From NCBI GenBank assembly GCA_016169955.1, contig JABJUM010000055.1:124001-188000 (forward strand): a stretch of 64,000 bases of DNA, given 5' to 3'. The stretch comes from Phytophthora vignae f. sp. vignae. Lineage: Eukaryota; Oomycota; Peronosporomycetes; Peronosporales; Peronosporaceae. The translations under genes were made by a program, and so were the position numbers. The notes beneath the pieces are model-generated. The model was not told the DNA's origin. It saw only the letters and a program-made list of their open reading frames with translations, and ran no database searches. Of this stretch, positions 53,901 to 63,983 are shown piece by piece. Every line of letters begins with the position of its first letter. The first letter of the stretch is position 1.

Positions 53901-55537
53901 GCCTCATCGAGCTGAGCTGACGCGTCAGCATGTCCAGCCTCACCAGACAAAGGACACGCGTACGGCTGTTGGAGGGGCTTGGAGGGCTTACGCCGAGAAC
54001 CAGCCGCCGTCGGTGACTTCGGGTTGGAGTAGCGGCGGAGTTTCTCCGCGGGCGTCAACGTGTCCAGCCGAGCTCGACGAAGTTGATAAATCGACTTGCT
54101 GCGATGGAGTAGCGATGCCGGAGTCGGCACCGCAGCAGTCGGGTCCTGTGTCGGATCCGTGGACCCCTGAGGATCAGACGCTTCCGACCGGGTCGACTGA
54201 CCGAGGAAGGTGTCCGCCGAGCTCACAGCCACCGGCGGAACAGAGGCCGCACCGTCAGCCCGAGGGTGTATAACCAACTCCACACGCCGAGTCTCCCCAG
54301 CTGGGATGTCCATTACATCGGGAAATCGCTGAGCCAGCACTCGACACAAACGGGCATTGAGCTGGAGGCCCGCCGGGTTCAGGCCGGGCACGTCCAGTCC
54401 AGCGGCGGCCGCTGCAGCCATGTGAGGGTCGTGCATGGGCAACACACCGTTCCGAGCGATGATTCGCTTCTGCCGGAGAATGACCTCACGCTGGTGATCG
54501 ATGACGGCCTTGGCGTTGCGGAGAGGCTGTGGATCCCCAGCAGTGATCAACCGAGCTGACTCTTGAAGTTGCTCGAAGTGCTTGGTCGAGATGGCTTGGA
54601 GCGTGGCGTACTCAGCATCACGAGCGGAGAGCAGCCGAGTCAAGCGATCGATCTCGGAATCACGCTCCCGGATCTTCTTGCGGAATTCTTCGGTGTGAGC
54701 GAGAGCCGACCGAACCTTAGCATCTTGGGACTCGCGAGCCGACCTCAAGGAAGCCTCCGACTCGGCCAACGCCTTCCGGAAGCTAGTCAGAAGCGGAGAC
54801 GACTTCTTGGACTCAGCCTTCCATAAGTCGCGCTCCTTCTCGACAGCTTTAAGGCGTTCCTCAAGGTCGACCTTCGCCGCTGCTTGGGAATCCAGACGCC
54901 GAGTCAGGTCAGCATTGATAGTCTGGGCCGACACCAACTCGACCCTCAGTGCAACGATGTCGTCAGCTTGGGTTTGCGGCTGATACTGCCCTTGAAGGAT
55001 GCCCACAAGCTCGCCAACGGAAGCTGCTTCGAGAGCAGCTCGGCGGACCCCTTGGTCAGCAGCTGGAGCCGGACGGGTGATCACGAACGACAGTAGTCGA
55101 GCTAAGTCCGCGTTCTCGACGCAACGCTGCTCGGACTGCGCGTGGATCAGCGCAGCGAGAGAGTCAAGACTCACCGACCCAGCCTAGTCCGACCGACCAA
55201 CGTCGGCGGTGCCCGAAGTGGTGTCACCACGCGGACTCGGCGAGCGGCGAGGGGGAGTGCGAGATGCCGACCCAGACTCCTGGTCGAACCCACGGGAAGT
55301 TGTCAAGTCGATGACAGGGTTCTCCTGTCCATCGCTGACCCCGTGAGCCCAGGACGCCGAGTCGGCGAACTCAGCGGACTCCTCCTCATCTCGCGTTGGA
55401 GGGTGTGAAGGCTGTGGAGACGCTGCTACCGGAGCCTGTGAAGCCCGCTGCAGAAAGAGAGTTAGCGACGGAGTGAATGGAGCAGCCAGGGACGGAAGAC
55501 GTACCGGAGAAGCGGCAGGAGCGTCGGACGACGACAT
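50936..55537 (-). pseudogene. Element F antisense ORF, 1533 codons with one in-frame TAG
   Basis: Starts MSSSDAPAASPVRLPSL. A single TAG at 55184 (codon 118) interrupts; the frame then stays open for 1413 codons. Order: Ser/Pro-rich start; coiled coil around residues 190-330 (LEERLKAVEKERDLWKAESK, IRERDSEIDRLTRLLSARDA); a very long Ser/Ala/Pro region; a Lys-His repeat (KHKHKHKHKHKSKKAKR); then the conserved C-terminal domain (WEDILSHQTAKITVEDASGK, AGIKAFADVYNPDHPAQ, VALFEPCHWV, NLAWIPPSRDW, SEPWRAWWWTDPVAHPYNTC) and a Ser/Ala tail. It is the longest ORF in the window and tail-to-tail with pol, 148 bp away. Readthrough, a start downstream of the stop, or simple decay are all possible. Function unknown; the KH and KKAKR stretches suggest nucleic-acid or nuclear binding (inference). 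Confidence 0.82.
52586..52636 (-). repeat. CTTGTG hexanucleotide repeat encoding Lys-His
   Basis: About eight near-perfect CTTGTG units on +, read as KHKHKHKHKH on minus in the F antisense ORF. Confidence 0.8.
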
Positions 55538-55685
55538 AGCGAGAAGACTTGGACGCTACAGTTGGAGTTTTGGCCGAGATTGGACTTGATTCGAGGAGTG
55601 ATGGTCAGGTCCCTCACCAACTCGGCTCGGAACATGACCGGGGCAGTTGTGGTGTAGGAAACACCAGATTTCGCGGGACCAACTC
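55538..55685. other. Leader of the F antisense ORF, cut by the G LTR
   Basis: No gene. It ends with a 40-bp stretch (TGTAGGAAACACCAGATTT) resembling the U5 end of the D/E LTRs read backwards (TGTAGGAAAACACGATTT), so it may be the stub of an LTR interrupted by the next element. Confidence 0.4.
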
Positions 55686-56147
55686 TGTAACGGGGTTACA
55701 CGCACAAGTGGCTACATCCACTTGTGACTATAACAGACGCGATGTCTGTTAAAGATACAAACACTTCCTCGGTCTTGATGTACGCTACATCAAGGGCCAC
55801 ATTCATTTACGGTCACCACGACGGGTGGTCCATAGACATTTAGGATTCCTATTGGTTGAAAGCAGCATCTTTTAACCAATGAGCGACATGCATAGCAGTG
55901 GAATTCTGCCAACCAGCCGTTGGCAGATTCCTAACTTAGAATATTACATTTAGAGGAAGTCAGAAAAACATAAAACAAAATAGCAGTTCTCATTTTAACC
56001 CAAAAACATTATTTGGATCGTTTATTTAGATTAATCTATACTCGGAGGTCCGAGTATAATTAACTCTAGTTTAAACTAAGCTACGCTTCCTCATACACGT
56101 GCGCATACGTGTAAGCTGTTGTAGTGGGCCAAGGTAGGCCCATTACA
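55686..56147 (+). repeat. LTR of G/H, 5' side of gag (462 bp)
   Basis: TGTAACGGGG to CCATTACA, followed by CC and the PBS. AT-rich in the middle. It is built largely of small hairpins: ACAAGTGG/CCACTTGT, AACAGAC/GTCTGTT, CTTGATGTA/TACATCAAG, TACTCGGA/TCCGAGTA, TGCCAAC/GTTGGCA. An inverted copy with few differences lies at 57270-57731. Confidence 0.9.
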
Positions 56148-56149
56148 CC

Positions 56150-56167
56150 TGGTAGCACTTTGTAGTC
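56150..56167 (+). promoter_or_regulatory. tRNA primer-binding site of G/H
   Basis: TGGTAGCACTTTGTAGTC, two bases after the LTR; confirms which end of the LTR is U5. The tRNA is not identified. Confidence 0.55.
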
Positions 56168-56373
56168 CGTCCCAACGACCGACTAAGTTGAGTTCGTACG
56201 TTACCGCACGAACACGGAGCCGAGAACCTTCCCATGGATACCGAGGTGCCCATGGAAAGCTCCACGACAACTACAACCCATGTTGCACGCGCTGACTGCC
56301 CCCACCTGTCAGACCCAGAGTGGGAGGCCTCCAACGACTGTCAACAGTCATTGGTGAGGCGGCTGTAGCTACG

Positions 56374-57252
56374 ATGCTGCGTACGCTAACGCCGACAGAG
56401 CAACACGGTGTTGCTCTGGGCTTCATCTTGAAGGAGCAGCGAGATGCTGCTGCCACTACCGCGGTGTCGTCGGGGACGACACCACGCGCGCAATCGCTGA
56501 AGCTCAACGTGAGCAACTACGTAGGAAGAGAGGGTGAGCCTCTCCTCCGTTGGCTTGTCGAACTCGACACTGCCATTGCGGCTCGACGTATCGTCGACCC
56601 GTTGTCGAAGGTCACGTTCGCCATGTCCTGCCTTGGCGGACGTGCGAGGAGTTGGGCGTACGGACGCCGACTCTCAGACCCTACGTGCTTCAGCACGTAC
56701 GAGGTGTTCAAGGAGGAGCTCAGACAAGCGTTTGAGCCCCCGCAGAATGAGTTCCGGTCGAGGGCGGAGTTCCTCGACTTGCAGCAGGGTAAGCATGACG
56801 TCCATGCTTACGCTCAGAGAGCGCGGTACTTGGTCTCGAACATCGTGACCAACCCGATTGACGAGGCGACCAAGGTCGTCACGTTCATGAAGGGACTGAG
56901 AGATGGGCCTGTGAAGACCTATCTCTTCCGTGAGTACCCGAGTACTCTCGAAGCTGCAATCACTCTTGCCATGCAAGAGGAGTTTAGCCTGCGGCAGGCT
57001 AAACTACATGCACACGTACCGAGGCCGCAACCGCGCCCGGTAGTGAGGACGGGAGGGCCAGAACCAATGGACCTCTCGAGCGCTGCCACTGCTGGACCCC
57101 AGCAGTCGCAGGGAAACAATGTGCGATGCTACCGTTGCGGTAGGATCGGTCACTTTGCTCGAGAGTGCACGGCTCCCGTGCACCAGCAGGGTGGCTATCG
57201 CGGCGGTGCCGGGCACCGTCGCAATCAAACAAAAAACGCTGGACACCAGTAG
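56374..57252 (+). CDS. Gag of G/H
   Basis: The first ATG in frame is at 56374 (MLRTLTPTEQHGVALGFILK); the frame is open from about 56320. A different frame opens at ATG 56234 (MDTEVPMESSTTT) and stops at TAG 56368; its end, SDPEWEAS, is typical of this gag type, so a small indel may have cut off the real N-terminus. The Retrotrans_gag core is clear: NYVGREGEPLLRWLVELDTA, MSCLGGRARSWAYGRR, FKEELRQAFEPPQNEFRSRA, DVHAYAQRARYLVSNI, FMKGLRDGPVKTYLF. One knuckle, CYRCGRIGHFAREC, lies near residue 265. It ends at TAG 57250 just after the slippery site. Forms the particle shell. Confidence 0.85.
   Translation: MLRTLTPTEQHGVALGFILKEQRDAAATTAVSSGTTPRAQSLKLNVSNYVGREGEPLLRWLVELDTAIAARRIVDPLSKVTFAMSCLGGRARSWAYGRRLSDPTCFSTYEVFKEELRQAFEPPQNEFRSRAEFLDLQQGKHDVHAYAQRARYLVSNIVTNPIDEATKVVTFMKGLRDGPVKTYLFREYPSTLEAAITLAMQEEFSLRQAKLHAHVPRPQPRPVVRTGGPEPMDLSSAATAGPQQSQGNNVRCYRCGRIGHFARECTAPVHQQGGYRGGAGHRRNQTKNAGHQ
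57231..57237 (+). promoter_or_regulatory. -1 frameshift heptamer AAAAAAC of G/H
   Basis: In the gag frame A AAA AAC, 12 codon bases before the TAG. Slipping back one base gives CGC TGG ACA CCA GTA GGC, which stays open to the break at 57269; the sequence beside the pol break (63983 leftward) continues the same frame. The same heptamer is used by mouse mammary tumour virus gag-pro. Confidence 0.65.
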
Positions 57253-57264
57253 GCGCGGGGCGCC

Positions 57265-57269
57265 CTACT
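57265..57269. repeat. 5-bp junction duplication, gag side
   Basis: CTACT next to the U5 end of the LTR at 57270; complement of AGTAG at 63979-63983. Confidence 0.75.
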
Positions 57270-57731
57270 TGTAATGGGCCTACCTTGGCCCACTACAACA
57301 GCTTACACGTGTGCGCTCGTGTATGAGGAAGCGTAGCTTGGTTTAAACTAGAGTTAATTATACTCGGACCTCCGAGTATAGATTAATCTAAATAAACGAT
57401 CCAAATAATGTTTTTGGGTTAAAATGAGAACTGCTATTTTGTTTTATGTTTTTCTGACTTCCTCTAAATGTAATATTCTAAGTTAGGAATCTGCCAACGG
57501 CTGGTTGGCAGAATTCCACTGCTATGCATGTCGCTCATTGGTTAAAAGATGCTGCTTTCAACCAATAGGAATCCTAAATGTCTATGGACCACCCGTCGTG
57601 GTGACCGTAAATGAATGTGGCCCTTGATGTAATGTACATCAAGGCCGAGGAAGTGTTTGTACCTATAACAGACATCGCGTCTGTTATAGTTACAAGTGGC
57701 TGTAGCCACTTGTGTGTGTAACCCCGTTACA
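57270..57731 (-). repeat. 3' LTR of G/H, pol side (462 bp)
   Basis: Minus strand TGTAACGGGG (57731) to CCATTACA (57270). Same length as the LTR at 55686 and about 97% identical by eye; the PPT on its right sets the orientation. Confidence 0.9.
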
Positions 57732-57747
57732 CCATCCCCCCCCTTAA
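57732..57747 (-). promoter_or_regulatory. Polypurine tract of G/H
   Basis: Minus strand TTAAGGGGGGGGATGG directly before TGTAACGGGG. Confidence 0.75.
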
Positions 57748-57841
57748 GGTTAGACGCGCCGGTCACGGCACGTCAATCAGGCAATTGACCATTCGTCAAT
57801 TCTTCACGTTGGGAGAAAGAAAATCTCGAGCTCATTCCGCA

Positions 57842-59346
57842 ATGAGCTCGCCAAAGGAGAAGACCGCCGACACGACAGAGGGTAAGCTCTCTGTCGTGGA
57901 CTACCACGAACGCCAGCAAGCGAAGCGCGGCGCCGCTGTTACCACGTCTGCGGCGGGGACAACTCAGCCTGAGATTGTCCTCCAAGGCTCATGCATAGTC
58001 AACGACGCCGTTGACTATGAAGAAGGCGACGTGGAGATGGAGGAGGGCGAGAGCTCTCCGTCCAAGCGCAAGGAGTCCATCGACAGTGATAGTCTCGACC
58101 CGCATGCCGGGTCGAGACGCCCTCGTGAAGAAGACGACTCGGACGCTTCGAGCTCGAAGCGTTCGCGTAGCGCAGGTGAGACTCCGCTCTCTGCTGCTGG
58201 GGCGTTGAGTTCACCACGTGCCGTGGCGACTTCAAGTTCTCCGCGCGCTGCTCATGCAGCGCGCGATCCGTGGATGCCGTCCGCGACGGAGATCGCGGCG
58301 CGGGTGGGCAACTCAGTGCCACCGAACTCTATCCCGCTGTACGTATGCAGCGCGATTGTAGATGATGCCGTGGCTGAGGGGCAGCACTTTGATCCGATGA
58401 CGGATCAAAGGCGCGACTACTATATCGGGCTCTTCCATGAGCTCCGATATTACTCCAGCAAGAAGACCTCTTCTCGCAGCAAAGTGCCTGAGTGGCAGGC
58501 ACTTGTCAAAGTTGGAATGCCTTTGTTGAAAACTTCAACAAGAATCCGGCAGCTTACCGTGAGCGGGTTAAGCATGCCCGTGAGCGCTTCGAGACATTCT
58601 CGACGCGTGGGAGGCTGGAGCAGCTCCACAGATCTTCTGTGGACGCTGGTGTTCCGTGCGCTGTGCCCGAAGGCCAACAGTGCACGTAGTGTCTTCCGGG
58701 TGTGGCGCGCTTGAGCAACCGCGACCTAAACGGGTACACGACGATCCGTGTACCTGCGAGTCTCAAGGATCTCCGTGCCAAGTTCCTGGCACGCGAGGAA
58801 CGCGACGAGCGTGGTGCTTCGAGCGCTGCGGGTGACCACAGCGCTCGCACTACCTTCGCGCCGGCAGTGCGTGGTGGGCTTCGTACGCCCTCACCATTTC
58901 CGGAACGTCCTGCAGCAGGACGTCCCGCGGCTCCCATGTATCTTGGTGGGGCGGAAACCCTCTCCAACGAATACGATAACGAACCGGGTGCCGGTTCGTT
59001 TTCGGGATACTATGGTCGACAATACGCTCAACAATCCAACGTGTTGAGCCGTGGGCGTCACGGATCGGAGGCGGCGGTGGTGGGAACACGCCCCGGGTAT
59101 GGTCAACCTGGGGTTGACTTTGGGCCTCCGTCTCTCGAGGACCGAGTTTCTGCCGTGGAGTGGCTTCAGAGCAGCGACTTCGCTGCTCTGAGACAGGAGA
59201 TTGCAAACCTGAGGGCTCTAGTCGCTCAGGTCTCGCAGACCGCGTCGGACGTCTCCGTCGACATTGGAGGTCGTGTCGAGCGTTTGGTCCTGCGCGTCCG
59301 CACGCTGGAGAAGGGTTCGGCTCCCGCTTCGAGTCAGCCGAGCTAG
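57842..59346 (+). pseudogene. Antisense ORF of G/H, overlapping the chromodomain end of pol
   Basis: Opposite to pol, starting 110 bp from the 3' LTR. ATG 57842 (MSSPKEKTADTTEGKLSVVD) lies in the stem of a 10-bp hairpin; an open frame extends upstream to 57785. Acidic, Ser-rich part (VDYEEGDVEMEEGESSPSKR), then a folded-looking region (GNSVPPNSIPLYVCSAIVDD, RRDYYIGLFHELRYYSSKK). The frame breaks near 58515; the other frame continues (WNAFVENFNKNPAAYRERVK) through one TAG at 58687 to VPASLKDLRAKFLAREERDE, a Gly/Tyr-rich part and a coiled coil (SLEDRVSAVEWLQSSDF, LRQEIANLRALVAQVSQTA), ending at TAG 59344. The last 497 bp are antisense to pol codons for the linker and chromodomain. No PWR domain seen, so kinship to the A/E/F proteins rests on position, coiled coil and composition. 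Confidence 0.65.
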
Positions 59347-62300
59347 CTGGCTCGTGCTGCCGATATGGCTTCAGCCGCCCGACGTAAAAGGTCGGATGGA
59401 GGCGCATGCTAGACGGAATGTCTAGTGTGTAAGCGTTGCCATGCCGTGCCAACACTGTGAACGGCCCGATGAAGCGCGGAGCGAGCTTACTCGCCCCGAA
59501 GTCAGAGACTGCATGTTTAGGCAGGTTTTGAGTAGCTAACAAAACCAATGAACCCTTCTTGAATTCATTTGTGTTACCTCTGCCACTATTGTCTGCGTTC
59601 AGCTTCTGCCGATCGACAGAAGCTGCAATAGCGTCTTGGACAAACCGAATGACGGCTTGTCTGCGCTGCACGAATGTAATTGCGTCCGAGCTGAACTCGT
59701 TCAGCTCGCCTGTAGCAGTAGGCTCGACCTCTGCGTTGGTCTTCGCGGTGTCTGTGCCCCGCACAGACACGTTGTTCTTGTTGCTCTTCTTTTCCTTGTC
59801 GGCGTCTGTGCAGGGCACAGACGCATGCTTCTTCTTCTTACGCGTAGTCGCGGCTGACACTGTGCAAGTGTCAGCGGCATTCTGCGGCTGCTGTGTTGCG
59901 GCCGTAGATCCTCCCCCACTTAAGGAAGGAGTCACCATCCCGAGCAGACTCGGGAGGCGTGGGTGCCGCAAGGCATTCACGTAGAACGGTGCATGCCCGG
60001 TCGAGGCATGCACCGAGTTGTTGATGGCGAACTCTGCCATCGACAGGCACTCGCTCCAATGTTGGAACGAGTGAGCGTAGCTCTTGAGTATGTCGACGAG
60101 CACGCGATTCACGCGCTCGGTTTGCCCATCCGTCTGCGGATGGTCCGCAGTTGACATTGAAAGTTGACTCCCAAGAAGTGTGAACACTTCTTGCCACAGG
60201 TGTGCTGTGAAACGCGGGTCTCGATCCGACACAATGTCGATCGGCATGCCATGGTGTTTGAGCACCATGTCAACGAACAGACGTGCCGTCTGCTTCGCAG
60301 TCACTTCAGCGGGTACCGCAGCAAGGTGTACCATCTTGCTGAAGCGGTCAACAAAGACCACAACTCCCGTGTTCCCCTGGCTGTCCGGGGGAAGACCGAA
60401 CACGAAGTCCAAAGACATGGACTGCAAACACTCCGACGGAGTCGGTAGTGACTGCAAGGGAGCCTGCGCGAACGGCGCAGGCTTCACACGTTGGCATACC
60501 GCGCAAGCACGGACGTACTTGCACACCCGCTTGTACTGGTGGTCCCAGTAGAAGTCGCGCGTGAGAAGGACGTATGTCTTCTCACGGCCCGGATGCCCCG
60601 CAGTCGGTGCATCATGATACTCATACATGATCCTGAGGCGCAGGTCATGATCGTTGGGCACGACAACGCGATCCGCGTTGTCGTCGACTGCACTGTAGAG
60701 TAACAAGCCGTCGTGCACCCGATAACGGTGTGCAGGAGCACGAAGATGTTTCGGCAGCTTCTGACGAGCTTTGTCAGAAGGCGCTGAGCCGTAGGCCAGC
60801 AGGAGCTTCGCATCCGCGTCGTGCGCGTATGCGGCCTTCACGTCGTCTAGCAGAGACGACGTAGGTGTGCTCGTCCGCATGGCGTCAATGGTATTGACGT
60901 CGGCATCACTTGAAGCGTAGTCAGGTCGACGCGATAACGCGTCGGCTTGAGTCTTCCGGGTTTGTACTCGACCCGGAAGTTATACTCCGCGAAGAAGGAT
61001 AACCATCTCGCCATCCTTTGCGAGATGTGCGGCGACTTCACAGCCGTCCGCAGTGACGCGTGGTCCGTATAGACCACGAACGGTTTGCTTCCGAGTAAAT
61101 ACACTCGGAACTTCGCGAGTGCATACTTCATGGCAAGGAGTTCCTTGTCATGCACCGGGTAGTTGCGTTCAGCTGGCTTCAGCTGACGCGATTGGTAGTA
61201 GACGACGCGATCACGGCCTTCGTGATCGTGCTGAATCAACGCACATCCGATTGCGAAATCGGATGCATCGCACACTACGTGGAATGGGCGATCTTGGTCG
61301 GCTACCGCCAAGATCGGCGCCTCAGTCAAGCCCCGCTTGACTGCATCAAAGGCCTGCTGACGCTCAGCAGACCAAACCCACTCGGCATCCTTCTTTAGGA
61401 GCTGTGACAGCGGACGTATCGTGCCCGCATAGTCCTTCACGTACTTGCACAAGTACGTGGCCAAGCCAAGGAACTGCCGCAGTTCCTTGACGTTCGACGG
61501 AGTCGGCCACTCGTTGATCACTCTGACCTTTTCAGGGTCAGGGCGGACACCATGTTTCCCAACGAGACACCCGAGCACGGGTATCTCGCTCGCCCCGAAG
61601 ATGCACTTCTTCAGGTTCGCGTAGAGCTTGTGCTTGCGCATCAGCGCAAGCAGCTTCCGGAGATGCACCTTGTGCATCTCAACATCGCTCATCCCGTCCG
61701 CAGCACGGCTGTGGACGAACACGTCATCGAAGTAACTCGGTGCGAAGTCGCGCACCGAGCGCAACAAGTGCGTCACGCACCTGTTGAAGGTCGCAGGGGC
61801 ATTCTTCAGACCCTGCGGCATCACTAGCCACTCCCAGAGCATGCCGCTTGGCGTGCTCACAGCCGTGAGAGGGATATCACTCTCACGCATAAGAATCTGA
61901 TAGAACCCGTCGCGCAGATCAAGAGCACTGTAGATGGTGCTCCTGGCCATCGAATCGATGATAACATCTTTTCGCGGTATCGGTGTCTGCGCCGGTATCG
62001 TCGCATCGTTCAGCTTGTTGTACGCATGAACGATGCGCCAGCCGCCCTGTGGCTTCTTGACACAGAACGTCGGAGCACTGTGCGGGGACTTCGATTCCCG
62101 CACTTGTCCAGCTTTGCGACGACTCTCAAAGAAGTCGTCGATCGCCTTGACTTGTTCTCGCGGCAGTGGCCACTGCCGCGTGACACAATACTTAGTGCCC
62201 GGCACGAGATCGATCTCGTGCTGAATGCCCTTGTCCTGCGGAAGCTCCGCAGGGATCTCTTCCGGAAGTACGTCGGCGTACTCCCGTAGGATCTCGTAGT

Positions 62301-63983
62301 AGGGACTCGTCTTCAGCGAGTCCCAGCTCTGCTCCTCAAAGCGTTCCTTCTTCGTCTTCGCACTGAGAGTGTCTTCGCTCTCAGTGGTGCTCTCCATGAA
62401 GAACTGCCTCAGCTCTTCATTCTCGCTCTTCGTTCTCTCGGCGTCCGAAAGAATGCAAATCTGCTCGATGCGTCCATCGTGCAGGTCACGCGCGAAGCGC
62501 TTCCAGCTCATGACTGGAAGCGAAGTCAACTCCGACGCTTGTGTCGGAGGATTAGCGAGAGTCATCTCCCTGTACCGGAATCCGGCACAGGTACGCGCCA
62601 AAACGTTCAACGTCTCGACGTCCGGCTTCTCTGCCTCCGTCTGCCCAGCAGACATCTCTTGTAGCGTCTCGGCCCCTGACCGAGACTTGCGCAGCGACCT
62701 TCGCATGCGCCGTCTTCTCGTCTTGCGGAGCCCGGCTCCGCTAGACCCTTGACCTCGTCCAGGCCCAGCCGTGGACGGGTGTTCTTCTTTAATACCGCCG
62801 GCGGGTTCATCCCGCGGGCGAGTGACTTCAAGCCCGGCTTGGTCGCCCGGCGCTTCGTCGTGCAGCCCAGCTGCACGACAGCATGCAAGTTTTTCCGGTG
62901 CGGGACGTTTGCAACCGTCCGCACCGCCTGCAGCGTCGGCTCCCGGAGCCGACACGCCATCTTCACCTCGACGCCTGTTATTGGCGGAGCCCTTCGTTAC
63001 AAAGGGTGCGTCGACTCCCAGAGTCGACGCGAAATGTCTTCTTGCAGCGTCGGTTCCCAGAACCGACGTGACTTCAACACCTCGACGCCTTCCATTGGCG
63101 GAGACCCCCAATATGGAGGGTGCGTCGGCTCCCAGAGCCGACGAATCAAATTCACTCATGCCATCGACTCCCGGAGTCGACGGCGTTCCGTCTCCCTGGC
63201 CAATGTTATTGGCCAGGTCTGGTCCAATCAGGTTCGCATCGGCCTCTTCGGCCGAAGCGTGTGACTCGCTTACGTCATCCGCGCCGCTTGAGGCCGGAGA
63301 CTGTCCTTGATTCGCTGAAAAGCGAGTGTCGACCTCCGAGGTCAACACTTTTCCTTCGCTAGCCGTCGGCGGCAACGCCGACGCTACGTGTTCCTGCGCG
63401 CGCGCTCGCGCGCGTCCAGGGTGCTCCGGGACAGCAGCGTTAGGTGCTGTCTCGACTGGGGAATCGCGCGCACCGGTTGGTGCGTGTGGGGCGGCAACAG
63501 GGCCATCGCTCACTGTCCCGCTATCGCGACCGAAGCGCACAAGAGTGCGCTTTTCCCAATCGATTACCGGATCATGCCGTGCGAGCCACGGCATGCCCAA
63601 TACCATGTCGAACTTATCGTCCAGGTCCAGGACGATAAAGGTTTCGACAAACACTCGACCTTTGTACGTGAAGCGCACGCGTACCATGGCCTTCTCGGTC
63701 TTGACGACGACACCTGTCGCCAGGCGTACTTCTAACATACTTCGAGGTATCTTTAAATCCTCGAAGTCAAGCATTGATAGACTTCGCAGTCGAACAAAGT
63801 TCTTCGACGCGCCGGAATCTACCAAAGCACGACGAGAGTCTCTTGCTCTCGTCGACTTCACTTTCAGGATGACAAGGTCATGCTTGTCATCTTGGTTCTT
63901 GCAGTGAGAGTCAACCTCACTGGGGGCTGCAGTCCTCAGTGTCGCATGCCCAAGGTTGACACGCGGAACTGCATTACCAGTAG
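58850..63983 (-). pseudogene. pol of G/H, one 1-bp deletion, 5' end cut from gag
   Basis: Reads leftward from the junction at 63983 (GNAVPRVNLGHATLRTAA). Protease ALVDSGASKNFV (about 63825); a long Ser/Ala-rich spacer with SxxGxDxxx-type repeats; RT (HSAPTFCVKKPQGGWR, LDLRDGFYQI, active site SYFDDVFVH near 61725); RNase H (VCDASDFAIGCALIQ, HDKELLAMKYAL); then near 60955 a missing base breaks the frame after EYKPGR, the other frame giving TQADALSRRPDYA. Integrase: HHCC finger (GHPGREKTYVL, CAVCQRVKPA), SLDFVFGLP, SDRDPRFTAHLW and TDGQTERVNR; chromodomain STRWIVERIVD and VRYRIRWRGFPPHQDTWEP at the end (58860-59030). Only one RNase H. A chromovirus-like lineage, distinct from A-F. Confidence 0.9.
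63979..63983. repeat. 5-bp junction duplication, pol side
   Basis: AGTAG next to the U3 end of the LTR starting at 63984; complement of CTACT at 57265-57269. Confidence 0.75.
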
